From Stenotrophomonas maltophilia (GTDB lineage Bacteria > Pseudomonadota > Gammaproteobacteria > Xanthomonadales > Xanthomonadaceae), in assembly GCF_025642255.1 (NCBI RefSeq), contig NZ_CP106759.1, positions 2,197,501-2,261,500 on the forward strand: a stretch of DNA of 64,000 nt, read 5' to 3'. Position 1 is the first letter of the stretch. Every line of letters begins with the position of its first letter. Both the position numbers and the translations under genes were made by a program. The notes beneath the pieces were generated by a model. It saw only the letters and a list, made by a program, of their open reading frames with translations, was not told the DNA's origin and did not search any database. This document shows positions 45,301-53,523 of the stretch, piece after piece.

Positions 45301-45848
45301 GTTGCGATGGACTCCCAGTCGGCCCCGGTATTGCAGTTGAACAGCAAGGCACGCTCATTCTCAGGCAGCGGCAACGCCGTCGCCGCCAGCCGCTCCTGCA
45401 GGGCACGCAGCGAACGCCGCGCCTGTGGATCTTCGATCAAGGTCCGCAGGGCCCGCCGGCAATGATCATCGATCTGCAGACACATCGGCAATGGCTCGCC
45501 GGAGAACACGCTGCAGGCGGAAGGCACCCCGTGCAGCCGATGCAGCAGGGCGCCGGTCAAGCTGGGCATGTCCACCGGCACCACCCACGCAACGGTATCG
45601 GGCATGGCCAGAGACACGCTGTAAAGCCCGCCCAGCGGGCCGCAGCGCGCGACCTGGTCGGGAATGCCATCGAAGGCCGGATGGTCACCGCTCACCCACA
45701 CCCGCTGCGCACCGGCCTCGATCAACACGTCACGCATGTGCTCAAGCAGGGTGCGCCCGCGCCAGGGCAGCAGCGCCTTGTCGCGGCCCATGCGGCTGGA
45801 CAGGCCTCCAGCCAGCACGATGCCGTCAATGGCCGTGCTCGTGGTCAT
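45297..45848 (-). CDS. mobA: Molybdenum cofactor guanylyltransferase MobA
   Basis: This 183-residue nucleotidyltransferase adds GMP to molybdopterin to make the MGD cofactor of nitrate reductases and related enzymes. The signature IDGIVLAGGLSSRMGRDKALL is followed by VSGDHPAF, CGPLGGLYSV and VVPVDMPSL. The start is ATG 45848 or 45854; both overlap the 3' end of moaE. Confidence 0.92.
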   Translation of the reverse strand: MTTSTAIDGIVLAGGLSSRMGRDKALLPWRGRTLLEHMRDVLIEAGAQRVWVSGDHPAFDGIPDQVARCGPLGGLYSVSLAMPDTVAWVVPVDMPSLTGALLHRLHGVPSACSVFSGEPLPMCLQIDDHCRRALRTLIEDPQARRSLRALQERLAATALPLPENERALLFNCNTGADWESIAT

Positions 45849-46320
45849 GGCCATGTGCGGGCGTGCTGTCCGCATGGCACAGGCTGCAGCCCTCGCTCCA
45901 GGCGCTGTCGCCATCCTCGTAGTGTTCCTGCTTCCAGATCGGGCACTGGTGCTTCACTGCCTCGATCAGCTGCCGGCACGCGCGGAATGCTTCGTCCCGG
46001 TGCGGGCTGCCGGCGGCCACCACCACAGCCACATCGCCGATGCCCAGCCGCCCCCTGGCATGCGCCACATACAGCTTCAGGCGCGGCCCGAACGCCGCCT
46101 CCACCTCGGCCGCCAGGCGCTGGATTTCGTTCAGCACCAGCGGCTCGAACAGGTCGTAAGTGATGCCCGTGACCACCCGACCGACGTTCACGTCACGTAC
46201 CTTGCCGATGAACACGTCGATACCGCCGAAACCCGGGTCGGACACCGCGGCGATCCCTTCTGCCGGGTCGATCGCCCCGTGCGCCCGGTCCACCACCTTC
46301 GCAATCGGCTTCGCGTCCAT
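45826..46320 (-). CDS. moaE: Molybdopterin synthase catalytic subunit MoaE with His-rich tail
   Basis: This 164-residue protein is the large subunit of molybdopterin synthase, which adds the dithiolene sulfurs to precursor Z. Motifs include VFIGKVRDVNVGR, YDLFEPLVLNEI, LYVAHARGRLGIGDVAVVVA, HRDEAFRACRQLIEAVKHQC and PIWKQEHYEDG. The tail CSLCHADSTPAHGHDHEHGH is unusual and could bind metal. The gene follows moaD after 3 bases. Confidence 0.95.
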   Translation of the reverse strand: MDAKPIAKVVDRAHGAIDPAEGIAAVSDPGFGGIDVFIGKVRDVNVGRVVTGITYDLFEPLVLNEIQRLAAEVEAAFGPRLKLYVAHARGRLGIGDVAVVVAAGSPHRDEAFRACRQLIEAVKHQCPIWKQEHYEDGDSAWSEGCSLCHADSTPAHGHDHEHGH

Positions 46321-46323
46321 CGC

Positions 46324-46584
46324 TCAGCCCCCGCTCACCGGCGGCAGGATGGCCACGCGGCCATCCTCCGGCAGCACATCGTGATCGCGCAGCACGCGCT
46401 GCTGGTCGGCGAAGGCCGAATAGTCCAGCAGGCCGGCACGGAAACCGGGCCAACGCACCGGCAGCAGCTCGCGCAGCGCCTGGCGCAGGTCGGCCACGGT
46501 CGCACCCTGCACCTCCAGCGTGATCTCCCGACGGTCATCCAGATCGGAAAACGCACCGAACAACTGCAACGTCACCTGTTTCAT
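46324..46584 (-). CDS. moaD: Molybdopterin synthase sulfur carrier subunit MoaD
   Basis: This 86-residue ubiquitin-like protein ends in the required Gly-Gly (ILPPVSGG), which carries the thiocarboxylate used by MoaE. It starts MKQVTLQLFGAFSDL. A GGGAG site lies 6 bases before the ATG at 46584. It overlaps the moeA stop codon by 4 bases. Confidence 0.94.
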   Translation of the reverse strand: MKQVTLQLFGAFSDLDDRREITLEVQGATVADLRQALRELLPVRWPGFRAGLLDYSAFADQQRVLRDHDVLPEDGRVAILPPVSGG

Positions 46585-47837
46585 TCCCACTCCCTGCCCG
46601 TCAGCTGCACCGGGTCGCCGTGGCCCCAGCCCTGTACGCGCACCGCGCTGCCGGCCGGAACCAGATCGCCCTCGTCCTCCAGCACCACCCAGGCGTTGGC
46701 CTGCACCATGGACATCAGACGGAACGATTCCTGTCCGGACAGCACCCGCGCACTCAGCTGGCCCTGCTCGTCCAGCTCCACCCGCGCACGGGCGTGGACG
46801 CGCAGACCGGGCGGCTTGCGCACCATCGCCTGCAGGGGAAGCCGCAGCACCGGTTCCTGCGCCAACCCCAGCAGCCGGCGCAGTACAGGCTCGACAAAGA
46901 ACCGCTGCCCCACTGCCGCCGACACCGGGTTGCCCGGCAGGCCGAAATACAGCGCACCGTCGGGCAGTACCGCAAACAGCAGCGGCTTTCCCGGACGGAT
47001 CGCCACTTTGTGGAACACGATGCGCGCCCCGCGCGCGCGCAGTGCGTCGGGTACGAAGTCGTAACGGCCCGCAGAGACCGCACCGGTACTGACCAGTACC
47101 CGCGCACCGGCCGCCAGTGCCTGGTCCAGCGCTGCATCGAACGCGGCCACATCATCACCGACGGTGCCCTGCCACACCACCTCAGCTCCGGCCGCGTGCA
47201 GCCGCCCGACCAGGTAGGGGCGGTTGCTGTCACGGATCTGCCCGGACTCCAGCGCCTGCGTCGCGTCGCTCACCAGCTCCTTGCCGGTGGCAATCACCGC
47301 CACCGCCGGTCGCGACATCACCACCACCTCGCCAACGCCAAGGGCGTGCAGCAGGGTCCGTGCGTTGATATCCACCCTCTGTCCCGCCCGCAGCACGCAT
47401 TCGCCTTCGGCTACGTCCTCGCCCCGCAGGCGTACGTTCTGGCCCGGCCTGACCACGCTCTTCAGCGCGATCCGGGTCGGACGGCCCGCTTCGCTGGCGA
47501 GGATCTGCACGTTCTCGATCGGTACCACCGTGTCCAGGCCGCCCGGCATGCGCGCGCCGGTCATGATCTCCCAGGCGCCCTCGCCGCCTTCGGCATCGCC
47601 ATCACCCGCCGCCTGCCAGCCCTGCACCGTGAATTCGGTACCCGACTCGAACGCCACCCCGTTGGCGCGCAGCGCAAAACCGTCCATTGCCGAATTGTCG
47701 AACGGCGGCAATGCCTGCGCGCTGTGGATGTCACTGGCCAGGGTGCGGCCTGCGGCCTCCTGCAGGGGCAGACGCTCGGCGGGAAGCGGCGTGGCCGCCT
47801 CCAGCAGGTGCTGCAGTGCTTCACTGTAGAGAATCAC
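46581..47837 (-). CDS. moeA: Molybdopterin molybdenumtransferase MoeA
   Basis: This 418-residue enzyme inserts molybdenum into adenylated molybdopterin. Motifs are LPPFDNSAMDGFALRA, IMTGARMPGGLDTVVPIE, VRLRGEDVAEGE, VVMSRPAVAVIATGKELV, LVSTGAVSAGRYDFV and YFGLPGNPVSAAV. The GTG start at 47837 overlaps the moaCB stop codon as GTGA. Confidence 0.95.
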   Translation of the reverse strand: MILYSEALQHLLEAATPLPAERLPLQEAAGRTLASDIHSAQALPPFDNSAMDGFALRANGVAFESGTEFTVQGWQAAGDGDAEGGEGAWEIMTGARMPGGLDTVVPIENVQILASEAGRPTRIALKSVVRPGQNVRLRGEDVAEGECVLRAGQRVDINARTLLHALGVGEVVVMSRPAVAVIATGKELVSDATQALESGQIRDSNRPYLVGRLHAAGAEVVWQGTVGDDVAAFDAALDQALAAGARVLVSTGAVSAGRYDFVPDALRARGARIVFHKVAIRPGKPLLFAVLPDGALYFGLPGNPVSAAVGQRFFVEPVLRRLLGLAQEPVLRLPLQAMVRKPPGLRVHARARVELDEQGQLSARVLSGQESFRLMSMVQANAWVVLEDEGDLVPAGSAVRVQGWGHGDPVQLTGREWE

Positions 47838-48844
47838 GCGTGGTCACCACCGTCGACCATCGCCAGGGCGTGGCCCAGCACCGGCGCCAGGATGTCCAGG
47901 CACTGCGCTGCCGCCTTCGGGCTGCCGGGCAGCGCGAACACCAGCATGCTGCCCAGTTGCACCACCTCGGCGCGGCTCAGCCAGGCCATCGGCGTGTGCT
48001 GCGCGCTCAGCGCCCGGACCATCTGCGCCAGCCCATGCACCGGCCGCGCGTTCAACGAACGCAGCGCCTCCGGGGTGAGGTCGCGCGGGCCCAGACCGGT
48101 ACCGCCAGTGCACAGGCACAGGCGCACGCCGTCGGCGGCCAATGCCTGCAGGCGATCCGCCAACGACTCGATGCCATCGGGCAGCACGTCGGCAGCCACC
48201 ACCTCGCCGCCCAGCCTGTTCAGGCCGGCTACCAGGGTCGGGCCAGAAACGTCCTCATAAGTGCCTTCACTGGCACGGTCGCTCAGGGTGATCACCGCGC
48301 AGGCCGCACCTTGCAGGCCCTTCGGCGCACGCGGTCTGAAGCGCGCGCGCTCGGCATCATCCATGCCATCAGGATGCAGCCACAGGCCGCGCTTGCCGCC
48401 CTCCTTGAACAGCAGGCGGATACCTTCGATGCGCAGCGCCGGTTCCACCGGCTTGCTCAGGTCGTACAGGGTCAGCAGCGCCGCGTTGACGCCGGCCAGC
48501 GCTTCCATTTCCACACCGGTACGCGCCTCGCTGGCACACTCGCACCAGACCCGGATGGCGTGCCGTTCCGGCACCGGCGCGCAGAACACCTGCACCAGCT
48601 CCAGCGGCAGCGGATGGCACAGTGGCATCAGCATCGACGCCATCTTCGCCCCCTGCAGGCCGGCGATCTCGGCCATGACCAGCGCATCGCCCTTCGGCAG
48701 GCGGCGCTCGACGATCAACGGGTACGCCAGCGGACCGGCATGCAGTTCGCCCACCGCCACCGCCCGCCGGCGACTGATGCGCTTGTTGCGGACATCGGCC
48801 ATATGGAATGCCGCGTTCAGTTCCCCACTCATCGTGCTGCTCAT
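47834..48844 (-). CDS. moaCB: Bifunctional MoaC-MoaB fusion (cyclic pyranopterin synthase + molybdopterin adenylyltransferase)
   Basis: This 336-residue protein fuses two enzymes. Residues about 10-155 are MoaC, with KGDALVMAEIAGLQGAKMAS, LMPLCHPLPLE and TGVEMEALAGVNAALLTLYD, completing precursor Z with MoaA. Residues about 180-336 are MoaB/Mog-like, with AVITLSDRASEGTYEDVSGP, LCTGGTGLGPRDLTPEAL and MLVFALPGSPKAAAQCL, the adenylylation step before MoeA. The fusion explains why there is no separate moaB or moaC in the run. Its start overlaps the moaA stop codon. Confidence 0.95.
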   Translation of the reverse strand: MSSTMSGELNAAFHMADVRNKRISRRRAVAVGELHAGPLAYPLIVERRLPKGDALVMAEIAGLQGAKMASMLMPLCHPLPLELVQVFCAPVPERHAIRVWCECASEARTGVEMEALAGVNAALLTLYDLSKPVEPALRIEGIRLLFKEGGKRGLWLHPDGMDDAERARFRPRAPKGLQGAACAVITLSDRASEGTYEDVSGPTLVAGLNRLGGEVVAADVLPDGIESLADRLQALAADGVRLCLCTGGTGLGPRDLTPEALRSLNARPVHGLAQMVRALSAQHTPMAWLSRAEVVQLGSMLVFALPGSPKAAAQCLDILAPVLGHALAMVDGGDHA

Positions 48845-49821
48845 CCTCCGATGGAAGCCAGGTGCGGGGTCAGCCCGGTCCGGCCCTGGTGCAGGCCATG
48901 CCCGGCCGCTTTCAGGCCAAGCTGGGTGGTGATGCGCGCCAGCAGCGCGTCATGGTCGTCATCGTGCTGCAGCAGCGCGCGCAGCGGCACGCCGAAGTCG
49001 CCGAACAGGCACAGCCGCAGGTCTCCCCTGGCTGTTACCCGCAAGCGGTTGCAGCCCTTGCAGAAATCGCGCGAGTACGGCGCGATGATGCCGATGCTGC
49101 CGCGATGGTCCGGGTGGCCGAACTCGCGCGCCGGGCCGGCATCGGCCGCCCGTGCACGCTCGCGCCAGCCGGCAGCCAGCAACTGATCGATCACCCCGTC
49201 GGCACGCAGGTGATGCTGCTGGAAATAGGCTTCGTTGTCGCCGGTGCGCATCAGTTCGATGAAGCGCACGCTGAAGGGACGGTCGCGCAGGTACGCCATC
49301 CACTGCGGCAGCTCATCGTCGTTGAGGCCGCGCAGCAGCACCGCGTTGAGCTTGATCGACGGCAGGCCCAGCGCCTGCGCCAGGGCCAGGCCCTGCTCGA
49401 TCTCCGGCAGGCGGTCATGCCCGGTGATCGCAGCAAAGCGTTCGCGCCGCAGACTGTCCACGCTGACGTTCAGCGCCGTCAGGCCGGCGCGGTGCCAACC
49501 CGGCAGGCGACGCGGCAACTGCGTGCCGTTGGTGGTGATGGCCACTTTGCCGATACCCGGCACCGCCGCCACCGCCGCAATGATGTCATCAAGATCCTTG
49601 CGCAGGCTGGGCTCGCCACCGGTCAGCCGGATCTTGCTCATGCCCAGCGCCGCGAAGGCGCGGACCAGGCGGCTGATCTCCTCGACCTGCAGGAAGCGCG
49701 GGCGGCCATCGGCCTGGTACCCCTCCGGCAGGCAATAGCCACAACGGAAGTTGCAGGCTTCGGTCAACGACAGGCGCAGGTACGGAAAGCTGCGTCCGAA
49801 ACCGTCGGTGAGTTGGCTCAT
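48841..49821 (-). CDS. moaA: GTP 3',8-cyclase MoaA (radical SAM)
   Basis: This 326-residue radical SAM enzyme is the first step from GTP to molybdopterin. The SAM cluster motif is CNFRCGYC (about residues 23-30), followed by KIRLTGGEPSLRKDL and ITTNGTQL. The C-terminal second [4Fe-4S] cluster is at FCKGCNRLRVTARGDLRLCL, and the protein ends in Gly-Gly. An AAGGTGG-like site precedes the ATG at 49821. It is the first gene of the 11-gene molybdenum run, with a palindrome about 45 bases upstream. Confidence 0.96.
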   Translation of the reverse strand: MSQLTDGFGRSFPYLRLSLTEACNFRCGYCLPEGYQADGRPRFLQVEEISRLVRAFAALGMSKIRLTGGEPSLRKDLDDIIAAVAAVPGIGKVAITTNGTQLPRRLPGWHRAGLTALNVSVDSLRRERFAAITGHDRLPEIEQGLALAQALGLPSIKLNAVLLRGLNDDELPQWMAYLRDRPFSVRFIELMRTGDNEAYFQQHHLRADGVIDQLLAAGWRERARAADAGPAREFGHPDHRGSIGIIAPYSRDFCKGCNRLRVTARGDLRLCLFGDFGVPLRALLQHDDDHDALLARITTQLGLKAAGHGLHQGRTGLTPHLASIGG

Positions 49822-49863
49822 GGCTGGTCCACCTTCTTGCTCCACCGTCCTGCCTGTTGCCGC

Positions 49864-49881
49864 GTGATGTCGGCGCATCAC
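49864..49881. promoter_or_regulatory. 18-bp inverted repeat upstream of moaA
   Basis: GTGATG-TCGGCG-CATCAC is perfect in both arms and lies 43-60 bases before the moaA start. It fits an operator or activator site for the whole molybdenum run. The half-site TGATG recalls FNR-family sites, but the spacing differs from the consensus. A molybdate (ModE-type) or FNR site cannot be told apart here. Confidence 0.4.
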
Positions 49882-50041
49882 AGCATGCGGCCTGCGCTGC
49901 CACGGGAGTGTGACTGGGCCCATCATGAACGATTTCCGGCAGCGGGTGCACGCTGCCGGGCAACAGGAAGAGCCGCAGCCAGTGTCCGGATGGATGCGCG
50001 CCAGGCTGACCGCGCCGCCCACCGGGCCGGCGGTGGAGCGT

Positions 50042-50722
50042 CTACCTGCGGGCAGATCGTGTGCGCTTGCCGCCGTTGTGCTGCGCAGCCGCGCGGCTCT
50101 GTGCGAACTCGGGGAAGGTCTGCTCGATCGGGTCCACGTCCGGCAGGATGTAGAACACCCCGCCCCGCTCGAAGGTGGAACGGATGATGCGTTCGTAGAA
50201 CTCCGGCGAGACGTTGATGCAGCCGTGGGTGACGCGGTTGTCGTCCGGCGACGGCGATGCCAGGCGCTCGACACGCCTCTCTGCTGGAACGCCGGTTGCG
50301 GTCGGATGGATGGAGACTGCGGACTCGTAGTCCACCCACAGCACCCGCCCTGCATCGATCGAAGGGCCGTAGCCGCCCACGAAGCGACCTGCAGGCGTGG
50401 TGCGGTCCCGTCCCGGAATGGCACGCAGGGCGAGACCCGCAACGCCGGGCGCGGTGTGGTCGCCGGTCGCTGAACCGAACAATGCAGGGGCCGCGCCGCG
50501 CAGCCGGCCGTCGCCACCGAACACCAGGATCTGCGCGGCAGCCTTGTCCATGACTGCGAACGGATAGCCCTGGCTGTCCTTGGACGCCACGACCCAGCCC
50601 GCCAGTTCGATCACGGTTTCGGAGACATCCTGGCCGGGTGGCAGTTCATCAACGGCGGCCGACGGCGGCGCGACGGCATCTTCCGCATTGACGACACCAA
50701 CCACCAGGAACGCCAACGCCAC
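50042..50722 (-). CDS. L,D-transpeptidase (YkuD-type)
   Basis: This protein of about 226 residues has a hydrophobic leader (ALAFLVVGVVNA-ED) and a catalytic YkuD domain whose signature is VSIHPTAT, then DDNRVTHGCINVSPEFY, with the nucleophile Cys in HGCINV. Such enzymes make 3-3 crosslinks or attach proteins to peptidoglycan in the periplasm. The start is doubtful: only GTG at 50722 is available in frame, it lacks a ribosome site, and the leader lacks positive charges unless the frame extends upstream. The neighbouring Lpp-like lipoprotein gene could encode a substrate; this is inferred from proximity. Confidence 0.85.
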   Translation of the reverse strand: MALAFLVVGVVNAEDAVAPPSAAVDELPPGQDVSETVIELAGWVVASKDSQGYPFAVMDKAAAQILVFGGDGRLRGAAPALFGSATGDHTAPGVAGLALRAIPGRDRTTPAGRFVGGYGPSIDAGRVLWVDYESAVSIHPTATGVPAERRVERLASPSPDDNRVTHGCINVSPEFYERIIRSTFERGGVFYILPDVDPIEQTFPEFAQSRAAAQHNGGKRTRSARR

Positions 50723-50810
50723 TGCCAGAGCAGCGCGATGGGCACGGCGCGCAAGGGAGGAGTGGGTATGGATGGGAGCATTCCTCGAAAACTGTTTTAC
50801 GGGAGGACAC

Positions 50811-50831
50811 CAGTGGCCGCTGCGGCCACTG
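50811..50831 (-). terminator. Hairpin after the Lpp-like gene
   Basis: CAGTGGCC and GGCCACTG arms around GCTGC form a strong stem, 34 bases past the lipoprotein stop codon. The T-tail on the minus strand is weak. Confidence 0.55.
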
Positions 50832-50864
50832 GGCCCCTGACTCGGATGTGCAGGCTACAGGTGG

Positions 50865-51134
50865 TCAGCCGCGCGGGGTGCGGCGAGGTGCCCGTTCAAG
50901 CTGCTGGACGCGGCCTTCGATCTGATCCAGACGCTGGTTGGCCTGCTGCGCCGACTGATTGGCCGACTCGGCGCTCTGCGCCGCACCCTGCACCTTCACA
51001 TCAAGCTGGTCGAGCCGCGAGTTGATCGTTGCGAAATCGTCCTTGTAGGTGGCGCAGGCCCCAAGGCCTACGGTGGCGACAATCGCCACACCGAGCGTAC
51101 GTGCCATCATCAGGTGCTGCTTGGTAAGAATCAT
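50865..51134 (-). CDS. Lpp-like alanine-zipper outer-membrane lipoprotein
   Basis: This 89-residue lipoprotein has a signal ending in the lipobox LGAC (VGLGACATYKDD). A coiled-coil with heptad Ala, Leu and Ile spacing follows (INSRLDQLDVKVQGAAQSAE, SANQSAQQANQRLDQI), and a basic tail. This is the Lpp/OprI pattern, but the C-terminus lacks the usual final Lys that is linked to peptidoglycan, ending RTPRG. A strong AAGGAGG site lies 8 bases before the ATG at 51134. A -10-like TATATT is at 51165-51170. Confidence 0.85.
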   Translation of the reverse strand: MILTKQHLMMARTLGVAIVATVGLGACATYKDDFATINSRLDQLDVKVQGAAQSAESANQSAQQANQRLDQIEGRVQQLERAPRRTPRG

Positions 51135-51164
51135 TCCACTCCCTCCTTCGTCTGGGGTGTCTGG

Positions 51165-51170
51165 AATATA
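51165..51170 (-). promoter_or_regulatory. Possible -10 element of the Lpp-like gene
   Basis: TATATT on the minus strand, 31 bases before the start codon, stands out in GC-rich surroundings. No clear -35 element is seen. Confidence 0.3.
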
Positions 51171-51245
51171 GCGGCGTTTCGGCACACTCTCCGATTGGCT
51201 TTCAGCTGCAGGTGGAAGACGTGGACGTCGCGTGAAGACCCCGTC

Positions 51246-52646
51246 TCAACCGCGTCGCCAAGCCAATCCGGCGGCAATCGCCAAGGATGCCGCGATCACC
51301 AGCGAGGCCACCACGAACGCGGTGCGCACCTCCGCGGGCGTTGCCGTGTCAGGCGCGACGGCGAAGAACACACCGCCCACCAACGCCACCGACAGCGCCG
51401 CACTGATCTGCAGTGTCGCACTCACGATGCCTGCGGCCAGCCCGGCGTGGCGGGCATCCACATGGTCCACGCTCTGCTTCACCAGCGCCGGAAGCGCAAT
51501 GCCCTGTCCTGCGCCGATCAGAAACAGCGGAAGCGGCAGCCACGACGGCATGTCCAGCAGCGCGAGCGTTGCGACCGCCAGCAGGCCCGCAACCTCCATC
51601 ACCATCCCATGCGATGCACCCTGTGCGGCCAGCCGCCGGAACGCCGAACCACACAGCGGCCCGAGAAGGAAACCCAGCCCCAACGGCAGGATCGCCAACC
51701 CCGCCGACGCGCTGCTGCGCCCCAGCGCGGACTGCTGATACACCGCGAAGACGAGAAAGAACGCAGCCAGCGCGTAGAAGAAGAATGTCGCTGACAGACT
51801 GCGCCTCAACCCGCGTATCTGCAGCAGCGATGGCAATACCAGCGGCATCTGCCCACGCCCCACGCATCGCTGCTCATGCCTCCAGAACAACAGCAGCAGG
51901 GGGCCGCTTGCCAGCAGCAGTCCTACGCACCACCACGGCCACTGGCGCTGGCGGCCCTCGATGATCGGTACCACCAGCGCCAGCAACGACGCCGCCAGCG
52001 CCACCGCTCCGACAGCGTCCAGCCGTGCTCCCTGGCGGGCGTGCGACTCACGCAGCAGCACGAATGCAGCCGGCACCGCGGCTGCGATGATGGGAAGATT
52101 GATGAGGAACACGCTCCTCCACCCTGTTCCCCACAGATCGGCTGTGACCAATACACCCCCGAGCAGTTGCCCGCCCACCGACGCGAGGCCGAAGGTGGCG
52201 CCATACAGGCCAAGCGCACGGCGCTTCTCGCTGTCCGGGAACAGGGCATGGATCGATGCCAATGACTGCGGGGCCATCAGCGCGGCCGACATCCCCTGCA
52301 GCAGCCGTCCGGCCACCAGCACTTCAGCCGCAGGCGCCAGGCCGCACAGCGCCGATGCCAGGCCAAACCCCAGCATGCCTGCGATGAACACCCGTTTCCT
52401 GCCGTAGATGTCGCCCAGCCGGCCTCCCAGGATCAGGGTCACCGCGTAGGCCGTGGCGTAGACCGAGATGACCAGCTGCGAGACATCCGGGGGCGCGTGC
52501 AGATCGACACGGATGGCCGGCAACGCGACATTGACGATGAAGAAGTCGAGCGGCGGCAGCAGCGTGCCTGTCAGCAGTACAGCCAATGCCATCCAACGGC
52601 GCGGATAGGGCGACACGGGGCCCGCAGCGTCAGCCGGTAGATTCAT
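51246..52646 (-). CDS. MFS drug:H+ antiporter (DHA2-type)
   Basis: This 466-residue transporter has about 14 hydrophobic segments. The first loop has the family signature LDFFIVNVALPAIRVDL and the motif-A-like LGGRLGDIYGRKRVF, then GLYGATFGLASVGGQLLGG (antiporter motif C region). It probably exports a small toxic compound by proton exchange. It starts 12 bases after the SDR stop codon, so the two form an operon. The start at ATG 52646 has a GGGGGA site 6 bases away; GTG 52658 would overlap the SDR gene. The substrate is unknown. Confidence 0.9.
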   Translation of the reverse strand: MNLPADAAGPVSPYPRRWMALAVLLTGTLLPPLDFFIVNVALPAIRVDLHAPPDVSQLVISVYATAYAVTLILGGRLGDIYGRKRVFIAGMLGFGLASALCGLAPAAEVLVAGRLLQGMSAALMAPQSLASIHALFPDSEKRRALGLYGATFGLASVGGQLLGGVLVTADLWGTGWRSVFLINLPIIAAAVPAAFVLLRESHARQGARLDAVGAVALAASLLALVVPIIEGRQRQWPWWCVGLLLASGPLLLLFWRHEQRCVGRGQMPLVLPSLLQIRGLRRSLSATFFFYALAAFFLVFAVYQQSALGRSSASAGLAILPLGLGFLLGPLCGSAFRRLAAQGASHGMVMEVAGLLAVATLALLDMPSWLPLPLFLIGAGQGIALPALVKQSVDHVDARHAGLAAGIVSATLQISAALSVALVGGVFFAVAPDTATPAEVRTAFVVASLVIAASLAIAAGLAWRRG

Positions 52647-52658
52647 GTCGTCCCCCAC

Positions 52659-53405
52659 TCAGCGCATGCCGCCTGAGGCAAGCAGGGTGTCGCCGCTCAT
52701 CCATCGCGCATCATCGGAGGCGAGAAACGCAACGATCGGCGCCACGTCCAGTACCTGGCCTGTCCGGCCCAGTGGTGTCTGCGCCAGATTCCAGGCCTGG
52801 AACCCGGAATCGACGACACCCGCAGCATGTGTGCCCTCGGTCTCGATCAGGCCGGGATTGACCGCGTTGACACGGATACCGCGCGGACCAAGCTCCCTGG
52901 ACAACACGCCGGTGATGGCGTCCATCGCGCCCTTCGAACCGGTGTAGATGGCGCTGTCCACCGGCAGGATGCGGGTCACGAATGAACTGATGTTGATGAT
53001 GCTTGCACCGGGCCGCAGATGGGGAACGGTGGCGGCAGTGACCAGCAGCGGGCCCAGCACATTGATGTCGAACTGGTGGCGATAGAGCGCCTCGGTGGTG
53101 TCCTCGATCTTCGCGAACCGGTACACGCCCGAGTTGTTCACCACTACATCCAGCCTGCCGAACGCATCCAGGGCCGTGGCCACCAGTGCATCGACCTCGC
53201 GCGCGTCACGCACGTCGGCGCGCACCGCCAGCGCCCGACCACCGGCGGCTTCGATATCGGCAACGACCCGTTCGGCGCCCTCCCGGCTCGAGGCGTAGTT
53301 GACGACGACGCTGGCGCCGTCGGCCGCCAGGCGGCGGGCAACCGCAGCGCCAATGCCCTTCGAAGCGCCGGTGACCAGCGCGACCTTGTCTTTCAGCGTG
53401 TTCAT
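52659..53405 (-). CDS. Short-chain dehydrogenase/reductase
   Basis: This 248-residue classical SDR has the cofactor motif TGASKGIGAAVARRL, NNSG, the catalytic Ser (INISSFVTR), Y-x-x-x-K (YTGSKGAMD) and RVNAVNPGLIETEG. The motif pattern, and the Ala-Arg/Tyr-type residue after strand 2 (NYASSREG), suggest NADPH use. Its substrate is unknown. It is co-transcribed with the MFS exporter and divergent from the LysR gene, which probably regulates both. Confidence 0.92.
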   Translation of the reverse strand: MNTLKDKVALVTGASKGIGAAVARRLAADGASVVVNYASSREGAERVVADIEAAGGRALAVRADVRDAREVDALVATALDAFGRLDVVVNNSGVYRFAKIEDTTEALYRHQFDINVLGPLLVTAATVPHLRPGASIINISSFVTRILPVDSAIYTGSKGAMDAITGVLSRELGPRGIRVNAVNPGLIETEGTHAAGVVDSGFQAWNLAQTPLGRTGQVLDVAPIVAFLASDDARWMSGDTLLASGGMR

Positions 53406-53523
53406 ATCAAGCGGATCCAGTTCCAGGGGGAGGCGGTCAGTGCGACCGGGGCCCATGCTGGACCTTTCAAACTTGTATGTGGACTGACACTGATGCACAT
53501 TTGCCGTACATTTTTGAACGAGC

